Shown here one piece after another: positions 7,709-15,476 of a DNA stretch of 19,093 nt; positions within the stretch are counted from its first letter, which is position 1, and the number at the start of each line of letters is the position of its first letter. The notes below the pieces were generated by a model. That model was not told the DNA's origin and did not search any database. It saw only the letters and a list, made by a program, of their open reading frames with translations. Source of the DNA: JANRIZ01 sp033764445 (lineage in GTDB: Bacteria > Verrucomicrobiota > Verrucomicrobiia > JAWXBN01); assembly GCA_033764445.1 (NCBI GenBank), contig JANRIZ010000043.1, positions 1 through 19,093 on the forward strand, written 5' to 3'. The translations under genes were made by a program, and so were the position numbers.

Positions 7709-8416
7709 ATGTCCCCCCTGGAACCCGCCCGCCAACTCTCCCGCGCTGTCGGTTCCCTTTTGTTCTCCGATCCGGTCTGCGGCGTTTACAACCCGCTCGA
7801 CTACGCCTGGGAGGCCCACGCGGAATATGTGAGGCGTTTTGCCACGGGACCAAAGCGGGTCCTGTTTCTGGGGATGAATCCCGGCCCCTGGGGCATGGCC
7901 CAGACGGGCGTGCCCTTCGGAGAGGTGGCGGCGGTGCGGGATTGGATGGGCATCCGCACACGGGTCGGTCGCCCGGCGTACGAACATCCCAAACGCCCGA
8001 TCCAGGGTTTTGACTGTCCAAAGTCCGAGGTCAGCGGACGCCGTCTGTGGGGGCTTTTCCGTGAAAGGTTTGGTTCCGCCCCCGCCTTTTTCAAGGACCA
8101 TTTTGTCCTCAACTACTGTCCGCTGGTGTTCATGGGCCGGACGGGGGCCAACATCACCCCCGACAAAATTCCCGCCCCGGAAACCAACGCCCTTTTCAAG
8201 GCCTGCGACACCCATCTGCTGGAGATGATCCGTCTGCTGTCCCCGCAATTCCTCGTGGGGGTGGGCGGCTTTGCCGAGGGCCGGCTCAGGGACATTCTGC
8301 CCCCGGGGCTGACCCTCTGCCGCATTTTGCATCCCTCCCCGGCCAGCCCCGCCGCCAACCGCGACTGGGCAGGCACCGCCACCCGGCAGTTGAAGGATCA
8401 GGGGGTGTGGGAATGA
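7709..8416 (+). CDS. SMUG1-type uracil-DNA glycosylase
   Basis: A 235-residue protein of the uracil-DNA glycosylase superfamily, SMUG1 family, which removes uracil and oxidised pyrimidines from DNA to start base-excision repair. The diagnostic first motif GMNPGPWGMAQTGVPFGEV begins at residue 55, with catalytic Asn57 in the position of human SMUG1 Asn85. The second motif is HPSPASP near residue 208, with the usual His. Bacterial SMUG1 proteins are sparsely distributed; known examples include Geobacter and Opitutus. The ATG at 7709 was chosen because the longer in-frame start lies inside the tRNA. No Shine-Dalgarno sequence precedes it. Its 3' end overlaps that of trmL by 19 bp in convergent orientation. 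Confidence 0.92.
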   Translation: MSPLEPARQLSRAVGSLLFSDPVCGVYNPLDYAWEAHAEYVRRFATGPKRVLFLGMNPGPWGMAQTGVPFGEVAAVRDWMGIRTRVGRPAYEHPKRPIQGFDCPKSEVSGRRLWGLFRERFGSAPAFFKDHFVLNYCPLVFMGRTGANITPDKIPAPETNALFKACDTHLLEMIRLLSPQFLVGVGGFAEGRLRDILPPGLTLCRILHPSPASPAANRDWAGTATRQLKDQGVWE

Positions 8417-8883
8417 CGGCCGCCGCCCGCCTGCCGGAGGGCCTCGTAGAGGACGATGGCCACACAGTTGGAGAGATTCAGGCTTCGCGCGTTGGGATTG
8501 ATGATCGGGATTTCGTAACAGCGCCCCGCATTCTGCGCAAGCATCGAAGGCGGCAGTCCCCTGCTTTCCCGGCCAAAGACCAGGCAATCCCCCGCCGCAA
8601 ATGGCGCTGTGGTGTAGGACTGGCCGGACCCGGTCTCGATGAAAAAAAGGCGTCCGGGTTTTTGTTCCTCCAGAAAATGCGCCCAGTTTTTCCACACGTG
8701 CATGTCCACATCCCCGGCATAGTCCATGGCCGCCCGTTTCATCCCACGGTCATCAAGGCGGAATCCCAAAGGCTCGATCAGATGCAGCACCGTCCGCGTG
8801 GCGGCACACAGGCGCATCACGTTTCCCGTGTTGGGCGGGATTTCCGGTTCGTACAAAACCACGTGGAAGGGGGGCGGGATCAT
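8398..8883 (-). CDS. trmL: tRNA (cytidine/uridine-34 2'-O)-methyltransferase TrmL
   Basis: A 161-residue SPOUT-class methyltransferase that uses S-adenosylmethionine to methylate the ribose of wobble nucleotide 34 in leucine tRNAs; the E. coli enzyme has 157 residues. Visible motifs are NTGNVMRLCAA near the N terminus, LVFGRESRGLP in the middle, and IPIINPNARSLNLSNCVAIVLYE at the C terminus, the last forming the trefoil-knot cofactor site. The start codon overlaps the truA stop in the sequence ATGA, which indicates translational coupling in a truA-trmL operon, both acting on tRNA. A tRNA gene lies less than 1 kb away. The 3' end overlaps SMUG1 tail to tail. Confidence 0.95.
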   Translation of the reverse strand: MIPPPFHVVLYEPEIPPNTGNVMRLCAATRTVLHLIEPLGFRLDDRGMKRAAMDYAGDVDMHVWKNWAHFLEEQKPGRLFFIETGSGQSYTTAPFAAGDCLVFGRESRGLPPSMLAQNAGRCYEIPIINPNARSLNLSNCVAIVLYEALRQAGGGRHSHTP

Positions 8884-9668
8884 TTTCCGTATTTCACCCG
8901 CATCAGATAAAGCCCCCCGGCCGGGGCGGTCATGTGGGCCAGGCGCCGGTCCCGGGCTTTGAGAACCCGCGCCACCTCGGCGGGAGTCATTTTTCCGCGT
9001 CCGACGGCCACCAGGGTCCCGGCGATGCTCCGGACCATTTTGTACATGAATCCACTGCCGGCCACCCGCACCGCCAGCAGGGTTCCGTATCCCGGCACCC
9101 AGCCCGGACCCGACGGGGTTTTCACCACGCCCACCTGCACCTTGGTGATCGTGCGCACCTTGCTGCCCACCTCATACCCGGGGTTGACCACAAAGGAGGT
9201 GAAGTCGTGTTTTCCCTCCAGATGCCGCGCCGCCTGCCGCATGTTGCGGAGATCCAACGGGTCGTGGACAAACCACACACGCCCGGCCAGATGCGGAGGC
9301 AGGACCTCCCCATTGAAAATGTAGTAATGGTATTCCTTGCCCCGCGCCTGGAACCGGGCATGAAATTGATCCTTCACCCGCCGGACCCGCAGGATGCGGA
9401 TGGCGGGAGGGAGAATCGCGTTGAGCGCCAGCCGCATCCGGCGGACCTCGATGTCGGGTTTTTGGTTCTGCTGCTGGAAACTGGCGATCTGGCCCAGGGC
9501 ATGCACACCGGAATCGGTCCGGCCCGACCCGTGAAGCGTGATTTTTTCCCCGAACATCCTGCCCAGGCATTCCTCGAGGACCTGCTGGACGGCGAGGCCG
9601 TTTTTTTGGCACTGCCACCCGGCATAGTCCCGTCCGTCATAGGCGATGGTCAATGCGTATGTTCTCAT
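8880..9668 (-). CDS. truA: tRNA pseudouridine(38-40) synthase TruA
   Basis: A 262-residue enzyme that isomerises uridines 38-40 in the tRNA anticodon stem-loop to pseudouridine. The motif GSGRTDSGVHALGQ contains the catalytic Asp52, the same number as in E. coli TruA. Other family landmarks are the N-terminal IAYDGRDYAGWQ, the central EYHYYIFNG and the C-terminal FMYKMVRSIAGTLV. The ATG at 9668 was chosen because the protein then starts with MRTYALTIAYDG as in the family and is preceded by a GAGG ribosome binding site; a longer frame would add 56 unrelated residues overlapping the divergent TPR gene. It is followed by trmL with a 4-bp overlap. Confidence 0.96.
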   Translation of the reverse strand: MRTYALTIAYDGRDYAGWQCQKNGLAVQQVLEECLGRMFGEKITLHGSGRTDSGVHALGQIASFQQQNQKPDIEVRRMRLALNAILPPAIRILRVRRVKDQFHARFQARGKEYHYYIFNGEVLPPHLAGRVWFVHDPLDLRNMRQAARHLEGKHDFTSFVVNPGYEVGSKVRTITKVQVGVVKTPSGPGWVPGYGTLLAVRVAGSGFMYKMVRSIAGTLVAVGRGKMTPAEVARVLKARDRRLAHMTAPAGGLYLMRVKYGK

Positions 9669-9726
9669 GTCCTCAAAACCTCTTGCCATCAAAACGGTTG
9701 CTGATAGCTTAGTCACCCTCCAAATT

Positions 9727-10395
9727 ATGTCACACCCCCAGCCCTCTCCCTCTCCGGAACCGGTCGAAATCCCCCTCGAACTCCGCCTGGCGGAAATCTG
9801 GGGAAAATACAAAATCCAGATGGTGGCGGGGGCCATTCTGGTGCTGGCCGTGGCCGGGGTGCATCAGGCCACCACGGCGGCAAACCAAAACCGCGAGGCG
9901 CAGGCGCAGGCATTGCTGGATCAGGCGGTCAATTTGCAGAAGACGGAGGGGAAAAATGACGGCATTGTCAGTGTCGAGTCCCTCCGGAAAACATTTTCCG
10001 AATTTCCCGGCACACTGGCGGGCGGTCAGGCCCTGTTGCTCTATGCCGATTCCCTCTTTCAGGCGGGAAATTTCAACGAATCCGCCACGGCCTACACCCG
10101 CTTTACCACCGAATACCCCAAACATCCGCTTTTGTACGCGGGCTATTACGGGGCCGCCTCCTGCCGGGAGGCCGCCGGAGCCCTGGACGAGGCGGTCAGT
10201 CTCTACCAAAACATCCGCACCAAGGGTCCCAAAAACGACCTGTGGCGGGGCTACGCCATGATCTCCCTGGCCCGCTGCCTGGAAATCAAAAACGATCCGG
10301 CGGGCGCCCGTCAGGTCTACGACGAGATTCTCACCAATCCCCTTCCCGATTCCCTCAAACGCATGGCCCAGGAACGCCGCGTCCGTCTGGGCTGA
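9727..10395 (+). CDS. Membrane-anchored tetratricopeptide-repeat protein
   Basis: A 222-residue protein with a Pro-rich cytoplasmic head (1-16), one transmembrane helix at about 32-48 (MVAGAILVLAVAGVH), and a helical domain of TPR-like repeats from about 60 to the end. Segments such as LLYADSLFQAGNFNESATAYTRF and GAASCREAAGALDEAVSLYQNI show the TPR pattern. The architecture recalls YfgM-type proteins, which sit at the Sec translocon, or BamD-like helpers, but neither identity is proven. The ATG at 9727 begins MSHPQPS and avoids overlap with truA, which diverges 58 bp away. A weak promoter (TTGCCA 9683-9688, TAGCTT 9705-9710) would leave a 10-nt leader. The DAHP synthase gene starts 44 bp downstream and may be cotranscribed. 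Confidence 0.75.
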   Translation: MSHPQPSPSPEPVEIPLELRLAEIWGKYKIQMVAGAILVLAVAGVHQATTAANQNREAQAQALLDQAVNLQKTEGKNDGIVSVESLRKTFSEFPGTLAGGQALLLYADSLFQAGNFNESATAYTRFTTEYPKHPLLYAGYYGAASCREAAGALDEAVSLYQNIRTKGPKNDLWRGYAMISLARCLEIKNDPAGARQVYDEILTNPLPDSLKRMAQERRVRLG

Positions 10396-10439
10396 GGCTC
10401 TCCCGCCTGATCCACAGACTCACGGGAAGCCCCCCCTCC

Positions 10440-11462
10440 ATGATCATTGTTTTCAAACCCGGTGCCGCCCCGGCGCAAATTGAGGCGGTGGTCGCCGAGG
10501 TCAAAAAACTCGGCTACGATCCGCGGCTGATCCAGGGGGTCGAACAGTCCATCATCGCCTGCATCGGGGACGAAAGAAAACATCACACGCTGGAGACACT
10601 GACCCTTTTTGCGGGCGTGGAGACGGTGATGCCGGTGCAAAAACGCTACAAGCTGGTCAGCCGCCAGGCCCACCCGAAGGACACTTTTTTTGAAATCGAC
10701 GGCGGACGCCAGGTCATTGGCGGGGGAAAATTCCAGGTCATGGCCGGGCCCTGCTCGGTGGAAAGCCAGGAGCAAATCCTCGCCACGGCCCATGCGGTCA
10801 AGTCCCGGGGAGCGACCGTTCTCCGGGGCGGGGCCTACAAACCCCGCACCTCCCCGTACGAATTCCAGGGGCTCAAGGAGGAGGGCCTGCGGCTGCTGGC
10901 GCTGGCCAAAAGGGAAACAGGGCTGGCAATCATCACCGAGGTTCTCTCCGAACGGGATGTGGACGCCGTGGCGGCGGTGGCGGATATCCTCCAAATCGGG
11001 GCGCGGAATGCCCAGAATTTCGCATTATTGGTGGCGGCCGCCCGCACCGGCAAACCCATCATGCTCAAACGCGGACTCTCCATGAAAATCGAGGAGTGGC
11101 TTCTGGCCGCCGAATACATCCTCAATGAAGGCAACCCCAGGGTCATGCTCTGCGAACGGGGCATCCGCACCTTTGAAACGCACACCCGCAACACACTGGA
11201 TCTCGCCGCCGTGGCCATTGCCAAACAGGAAACGCATCTGCCCGTCATCGTCGATCCCAGTCAGGGTTGCGGACGGGCGGACCTCGTCCTCGCCCTGTGC
11301 AAAGGGGCGGCGGCGGTGGGGGCCGATGGCCTGCTCATCGAGGTGCATCCCAATCCCGCCCAGGCCATGAGCGACGGGGCCCAGCAGGTCACCCCCGATC
11401 TCTTCGCAAAGCTCATGGCGGAAATCCCCCCCTTTGTCACCGCCGCCGGAAAAAAAATGTAA
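10440..11462 (+). CDS. aroF: 3-deoxy-7-phosphoheptulonate (DAHP) synthase, type I-beta with regulatory domain
   Basis: A 340-residue enzyme that condenses phosphoenolpyruvate and erythrose 4-phosphate, the first step of the shikimate pathway. Residues 1-70 form the ferredoxin-like domain seen in Thermotoga-type enzymes, which mediates inhibition by tyrosine or phenylalanine. The barrel starts near 95 with MAGPCSVES, followed by GGAYKPRTSPY, IGARNAQNF, LKRGLS and ERGIRTFE. By a constant offset of three from the T. maritima enzyme, the metal ligands are Cys105, Glu301 and Asp312, but the fourth, expected His, is Gln275 (VDPSQGCGR instead of VDPSH). The ATG at 10440 gives the standard family N terminus. 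The substitution may change metal choice or activity; the family call is not in doubt. Confidence 0.94.
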   Translation: MIIVFKPGAAPAQIEAVVAEVKKLGYDPRLIQGVEQSIIACIGDERKHHTLETLTLFAGVETVMPVQKRYKLVSRQAHPKDTFFEIDGGRQVIGGGKFQVMAGPCSVESQEQILATAHAVKSRGATVLRGGAYKPRTSPYEFQGLKEEGLRLLALAKRETGLAIITEVLSERDVDAVAAVADILQIGARNAQNFALLVAAARTGKPIMLKRGLSMKIEEWLLAAEYILNEGNPRVMLCERGIRTFETHTRNTLDLAAVAIAKQETHLPVIVDPSQGCGRADLVLALCKGAAAVGADGLLIEVHPNPAQAMSDGAQQVTPDLFAKLMAEIPPFVTAAGKKM

Positions 11463-11700
11463 CCCCCGCCGGGAACTGCCCGGAATCTTCCTCCAGAAAA
11501 CCCCTGTCCGTCTGGATCACCTCCGGACAATCGCCCACACCTGCGGGATCGACCCGCTTGTGACCCTCTTCCGCACACTCGAAACGGCGGCCCTGGAAGA
11601 CCGTCTGAATGACGGCCCCGATTTGCTCGCGCAAATTGAGGAAACCTTTACCGGGGCGGCCACGGGAATGGACCGGATTCTCACGGCACCCTGGCACCCT
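11463..11700 (+). pseudogene. Possible decayed Hpt (histidine phosphotransfer) domain gene
   Basis: The 318 bp between aroF and chrA hold no intact gene. In the frame of 11473 the sequence reads LPGIFLQKTPVRLDHLR, then IAHTCGIDPLVTLFRTLE, then LNDGPDLLAQIEETF, ending near MDRIL. This resembles an Hpt domain, whose core is AHTLKGSSxxLGxxxLxxLxxxLE, but with about seven residues missing straight after the phospho-accepting-type His and more missing before it. No ATG opens the frame, and it has no stop before chrA. I read it as a relic of a two-component phosphotransfer protein. It could also be chance, so confidence is low. From 11701 to 11780 I see only a candidate chrA promoter. Confidence 0.3.
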
Positions 11701-11745
11701 TTCCGTCCGGGTGAAGGCTCAAAACCCCTCGTTGCCCCCTTTTTC

Positions 11746-11774
11746 TTGGCAACCGGAGGGAGTACCGGTACAAG
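11746..11774 (+). promoter_or_regulatory. Candidate promoter for chrA
   Basis: TTGGCA (11746-11751) and TACAAG (11769-11774) are separated by 17 bp. Counting the last -10 base as -7, transcription would start at 11781, the A of the chrA ATG, so the mRNA would be leaderless. A weak AAGG at 11773-11776 is the only alternative ribosome-binding signal. Confidence 0.4.
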
Positions 11775-11780
11775 GCAACG

Positions 11781-13097
11781 ATGGACTCCACGCCCGAGAC
11801 CCGCTCCTCCACGACTGTGGAGGGGCTGCCGCAAACGCCCCACCCCACCCTGCGGGAAGCCTCGGGGTTCTGGCTGCGCCTGGGCATCGTCAGCTTCGGC
11901 GGCCCCTCGGCGCAAATTGCGCTGATGCACCGGGAACTGGTGGAAACAAAAAAATGGGTCGGGGACGGGCATTTTTTTCGCGCGCTCAACTACTGCATGC
12001 TCCTGCCCGGACCCGAGGCCCAGCAACTGGCCACGTATCTTGGGTGGCGGATGCACGGAATCCGCGGCGGCCTGGTGGCGGGGATTTTTTTTATCCTGCC
12101 CTCGGCGATGCTGCTGTGGGCCATCAGTCTCCTGTACAGTCTCTACGGGGAGGTCCCGCTGGTGGCGGCCCTCTTCCACGGGATGAAAGCCGCCGTGATG
12201 GCCCTGCTGGCCGAGGCCATCATCCGGATCGGACGCAAAACGCTGCGGGCCCCCTGGCAATGGGTCCTGTGTCTGGTCTCATTTGTGGGGATCGGCTTCT
12301 GGAAGGTTCCCTTCCCGGTCATTCTGGCGGTCGCCGCCCTCACCGGACTGATCGCCGCAAAGTGCACGCCGGGGAAAACTTCCGCCCCCCCCTCTGCACC
12401 GCCACAGGCCGGGAGTGCGGGCCCCGGATCTTTCCATCGGCTGCCGCTTCTGACCGCCCTCTTTGGAATTCTGTGGGCGGCCCCGTTTTTATTGATCCAT
12501 CTGTTGATGCCCGAAACACCCGCGGATTTTCTGAAAACGATGGGGATGTTCTTCAGCAAAACCTCCCTCATGACCTTTGGAGGTGCCTACGCCATTTTGC
12601 CCTATGTCTCGCAGGTGGCCGTTGAAACCCGTCACTGGCTGACCCCCGTGCAGATGATGGACGGACTCGCCCTCGCCGAGACGACACCCGGTCCGCTGAT
12701 CATGGTCCTGCAATTTGTGGGGTTTGTCGGTTCATGGAACCGGTTTCCGGGGGACCTACTGACGGCGACACTGGCGGCGGGACTGACCACCTGGGTCACT
12801 TTTCTCCCCTCGTTCTATTTCATTTTTGCCGGGGCTCCCCTCGTGGAAAAATCCGCCGGTTTTCCGACACTCAACATCGTCCTTTCCGGGGTGACCGCCG
12901 CCATTGTGGGCGTGATCCTCAATCTGGGCGTTTGGTTTTCCATCCATGCCCTGTGGCCCGGCGATGGAGGCCCGGATGTTTTTGTCCTGCTCCTGGCATT
13001 ACCGGCCTTTGCCGCACTGAAATTCACCCGGGTCGGACCGCTGACAACGGTCGCCCTCTGCGGACTGGCCGGGGTCGCATGGCATGGATGGGCCTGA
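11781..13097 (+). CDS. chrA: Chromate transporter ChrA (CHR family, long form)
   Basis: A 438-residue inner-membrane protein with two CHR domains (PF02417), the long bidomain form that exports chromate and is thought to use the proton-motive force. The N-terminal half carries the signature GIVSFGGPSAQIALMHRE and LPGPEAQQLATYLGWR. The C-terminal half repeats it as SLMTFGGAYAILPYV and LAETTPGPLIMVLQFVGF. A Pro/Ser/Gly-rich loop (about 195-220) joins the two. No chrB regulator gene lies next to it, so this copy is probably not part of a classical inducible chr operon. It ends 124 bp before the convergent murA stop. That gap holds only a weak 5-bp hairpin (CGCTG-TCGC-CAGCG). Confidence 0.93.
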   Translation: MDSTPETRSSTTVEGLPQTPHPTLREASGFWLRLGIVSFGGPSAQIALMHRELVETKKWVGDGHFFRALNYCMLLPGPEAQQLATYLGWRMHGIRGGLVAGIFFILPSAMLLWAISLLYSLYGEVPLVAALFHGMKAAVMALLAEAIIRIGRKTLRAPWQWVLCLVSFVGIGFWKVPFPVILAVAALTGLIAAKCTPGKTSAPPSAPPQAGSAGPGSFHRLPLLTALFGILWAAPFLLIHLLMPETPADFLKTMGMFFSKTSLMTFGGAYAILPYVSQVAVETRHWLTPVQMMDGLALAETTPGPLIMVLQFVGFVGSWNRFPGDLLTATLAAGLTTWVTFLPSFYFIFAGAPLVEKSAGFPTLNIVLSGVTAAIVGVILNLGVWFSIHALWPGDGGPDVFVLLLALPAFAALKFTRVGPLTTVALCGLAGVAWHGWA

Positions 13098-13221
13098 AGG
13101 ATTCCAGACCCATCCGTGAACCGCGCACCATGGCAGCCCGCAGATCCTTTGAAACTCCCGGGCATTCGCTGTCGCCAGCGGGGAGACAGTGCTCACCGAC
13201 CAGACCACCGGAACACGGGCC

Positions 13222-14481
13222 CTACTCCTTGAGCCGCTCGATTTTGACGCCCAGCGCGGCGAATTTGCTGTCGATGTTTTCGTAGCCGCGGTCGATGTGG
13301 TACACGCGCAGCACCTCGGTCCGGCCCTCGGCCATGAACCCGGCAATGACCAGGGCGGCGGAGGCCCGCAGGTCCGAAGCCATGATCGGGGCACCCTTGA
13401 GCGTCCCCACCCCGCGGATGATCGCCGAGGGCCCCTCCAGACGGATATCCGCCCCGAGCCGTTTGAGTTCGCTCACGTGCATGAACCGGTTGGGATAGAT
13501 TTTTTCGGTGATCACACTCAGCCCCTGCGCCCGGCTGAGCATCGCACACATCTGCGCCTGCATGTCGGTGGGAAAACCCGGGAAGGTCTGGGTGGTGATA
13601 TCGACGGACTTCAATCCGTTGGGGACGGAAACATGCACGCTGGTGCCATCCAACTCCAGACAGACCCCGGCCTTTTGAAGCTGATCAAAAAGCGCCCGCT
13701 GGTGGGAGACCTCCACCCCCCTGACCGTGACCCGGCCCTTGGTGGCGGCGGCGGCCACGATGAAGGTGCCCGCCTCGATGCGGTCGGGAATGATGTCATG
13801 GGTGGCCCCGTGCAGGGATTCGACCCCCACCACCTCGATCCGTCGTGTACCCGCCCCGGAAACGCGCGCGCCCATTTTGTTGAGGAAGGAGGCCAGGTCA
13901 ACGACCTCGGGCTCGCAGGCCGCCTCCTCGATGATGGTCACTCCCCGGGCCAGGGTCGCCGCCATCATCACGTTGCCCGTCCCCAGCACGGTTGAACCGA
14001 ACTTGCCGCCCATGTTGATCTCGCGCCCCACCAGTTCCCGGGCCACCGCATGGACATTGCCCTCGCTGGTGGTCACCACCGCCCCCAACGCCTCGATGCC
14101 GCGCAGATGGATGTCAATGGGGCGGTCCCCGATCACACAGCCCCCGGGCATGGAAATGGTCACTTCCCGGTTTCGCGCCAGGATCGGGCCCATCACGCAG
14201 ATGGAGGCACGCATTTTGCGGACCAGATCGTAGGGCGTGGTCGAGGAAATGTTTTGGGCGTGCACGGTCACCGTCCCATTCTCAAAAACCACCTCCGCCC
14301 CCAGATGCCGGAGGATTTCGAGCATGAACCGGGTGTCACTGAGATTGGGGACATTGTGGAGGACACATTTTTCGCGACTGAGGATGGTCGCCGCCAAAAT
14401 GGGCAGGGAGGAGTTTTTGGAACCGCTGACCGTGACCGTCCCTTCGAGCCGGGACGGACCGTGTATGAGAAATTTATCCAT
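13222..14481 (-). CDS. murA: UDP-N-acetylglucosamine 1-carboxyvinyltransferase MurA
   Basis: A 419-residue cytoplasmic enzyme that transfers enolpyruvate from PEP to UDP-GlcNAc, the first committed step of peptidoglycan synthesis. Catalytic residues fall exactly at the E. coli numbers: Lys22 in SGSKN and Cys115 in PGGCVIGDRPID. Cys115 means the fosfomycin target residue is intact. The remaining EPSP-synthase fold is complete, with GKFGSTVLGTGNVMMAA, EAGTFIVAAA and FPTDMQAQ present. The ATG at 14481 gives the family-typical start MDKFLIHGP; an ATG at 14493 would add four residues. Neither has a Shine-Dalgarno sequence. It follows prmC by 58 bp on the same strand. Confidence 0.96.
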   Translation of the reverse strand: MDKFLIHGPSRLEGTVTVSGSKNSSLPILAATILSREKCVLHNVPNLSDTRFMLEILRHLGAEVVFENGTVTVHAQNISSTTPYDLVRKMRASICVMGPILARNREVTISMPGGCVIGDRPIDIHLRGIEALGAVVTTSEGNVHAVARELVGREINMGGKFGSTVLGTGNVMMAATLARGVTIIEEAACEPEVVDLASFLNKMGARVSGAGTRRIEVVGVESLHGATHDIIPDRIEAGTFIVAAAATKGRVTVRGVEVSHQRALFDQLQKAGVCLELDGTSVHVSVPNGLKSVDITTQTFPGFPTDMQAQMCAMLSRAQGLSVITEKIYPNRFMHVSELKRLGADIRLEGPSAIIRGVGTLKGAPIMASDLRASAALVIAGFMAEGRTEVLRVYHIDRGYENIDSKFAALGVKIERLKE

Positions 14482-14539
14482 AGGAAAAGACATGGTTGTA
14501 GGGAGGCCAATCGCAAACGGAAAGCAAATTCTTACAGAT

Positions 14540-15376
14540 TCACCGGCGTCCGATGGCCACGCGATCCAGCCCCGCAAGGTCGGGCTGGATGCGGATTTCT
14601 GAAAAGCCCGCGGTTTCGAGGATTTTCCCCACCCGGGCCCCCTGATCGGAACCCATTTCAAACATCAGCCATCCGCCCGGCCCGAGCTTTTCACAGGCCC
14701 CCGACACCAGCTCCCGGATCAGGTCCAATCCGTCCGGTCCTCCATCCAGCGCCAGGAGCGGATCGTGACGGACCTCCCGGGAAAGCCCCGGAATGACCTC
14801 CGACGCGATATAGGGCGGGTTGGAGATGACCAGATCGAACGGCCCCTGGGCGGGAGAAAGCAGATGTCCCTCCACAAACCGGACCCGCCCGGCCAGGCCA
14901 AGCCTTTCCGCATTTTGCCCCGCCACGGCCAGGGCGGACGGGGAAATATCCACGGCCAGGATTTCCGCCTCCGGCCAGTGCCGGGCCAGGGTCAGGGCAA
15001 TGATCCCGCTGCCTGTCCCCACATCCACCACCCGGCGAAAGGGGGTGATCTCGTTTTGCTTCAACGCCGCTTCGACCAGACTCTCGGTTTCCGGACGGGG
15101 GATGAGCACTGCGGGGGAGACGCCGAAATCCATCCCGTAAAAGGAGGCCAGACCGGTCAGATGCTGCAGAGGGACGCCTTCGGCACGCCGACGGACCATT
15201 TCCCGGAGCGGAGCCATTTCACCCTCACTCAAGACCCGTTCAAATTGCAGGTACAGCTCCATGCGTTTGAGCCGCAGGTGATGGGACAGGAGCGACTCAA
15301 TCTGGAGCCGGGGGGACTCCACGGCTTTTTTTTCAAAAAAATCCGTCGTTTTCCGGATCAACTCAAGGATGTTCAC
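14540..15376 (-). CDS. prmC: Peptide chain release factor N5-glutamine methyltransferase PrmC
   Basis: A 278-residue (from this start) S-adenosylmethionine-dependent enzyme that methylates the Gln of the GGQ motif in release factors, here the product of the nearby prfA. The N-terminal helical domain (1-75) is followed by VLIPRPETE (about 90-98), the cofactor-binding VVDVGTGSGIIAL (117-128) and the catalytic NPPY at 186-189. The GTG at 15376 was chosen because the protein then begins NILELIRKTTDFFE, as in the family. An in-frame ATG at 15463 is preceded by a perfect AGGAGG (plus 15468-15473) and would add 29 residues, so the true start is open. prfA lies beyond an inserted opposite-strand gene, so prmC probably needs its own promoter. 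Confidence 0.93.
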   Translation of the reverse strand: MNILELIRKTTDFFEKKAVESPRLQIESLLSHHLRLKRMELYLQFERVLSEGEMAPLREMVRRRAEGVPLQHLTGLASFYGMDFGVSPAVLIPRPETESLVEAALKQNEITPFRRVVDVGTGSGIIALTLARHWPEAEILAVDISPSALAVAGQNAERLGLAGRVRFVEGHLLSPAQGPFDLVISNPPYIASEVIPGLSREVRHDPLLALDGGPDGLDLIRELVSGACEKLGPGGWLMFEMGSDQGARVGKILETAGFSEIRIQPDLAGLDRVAIGRR

Positions 15377-15438
15377 GTCCCCGTGTCTAATCGTTTCCTT
15401 GAAAACCGCCAATGAATTTGCGCCTCGACCCGGCGGGA

Positions 15439-15466
15439 TTGCAATTTGGAGGCAGAATGCCATAGT
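15439..15466 (+). promoter_or_regulatory. Candidate promoter for the TMTC-like gene
   Basis: TTGCAA (15439-15444) and CATAGT (15461-15466) are 16 bp apart, placing the start of transcription near 15473, four nucleotides before the ATG at 15477. It overlaps the alternative prmC start on the other strand, so the two cannot easily both be right. Motif match only. Confidence 0.3.
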
Positions 15467-15476
15467 CCCTCCTGAG

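Noticed and set aside
7624..7711. Phage or genomic-island attachment site at the tRNA-Cys 3' end
   Set aside because: No integrase gene is nearby and I found no second copy of the tRNA 3' end in the window.
7497..8021. N-terminal extension of the ankyrin gene back to 8021
   Set aside because: It would run across the tRNA-Cys gene and the SMUG1 gene in antisense and precede an evident lipoprotein signal peptide.
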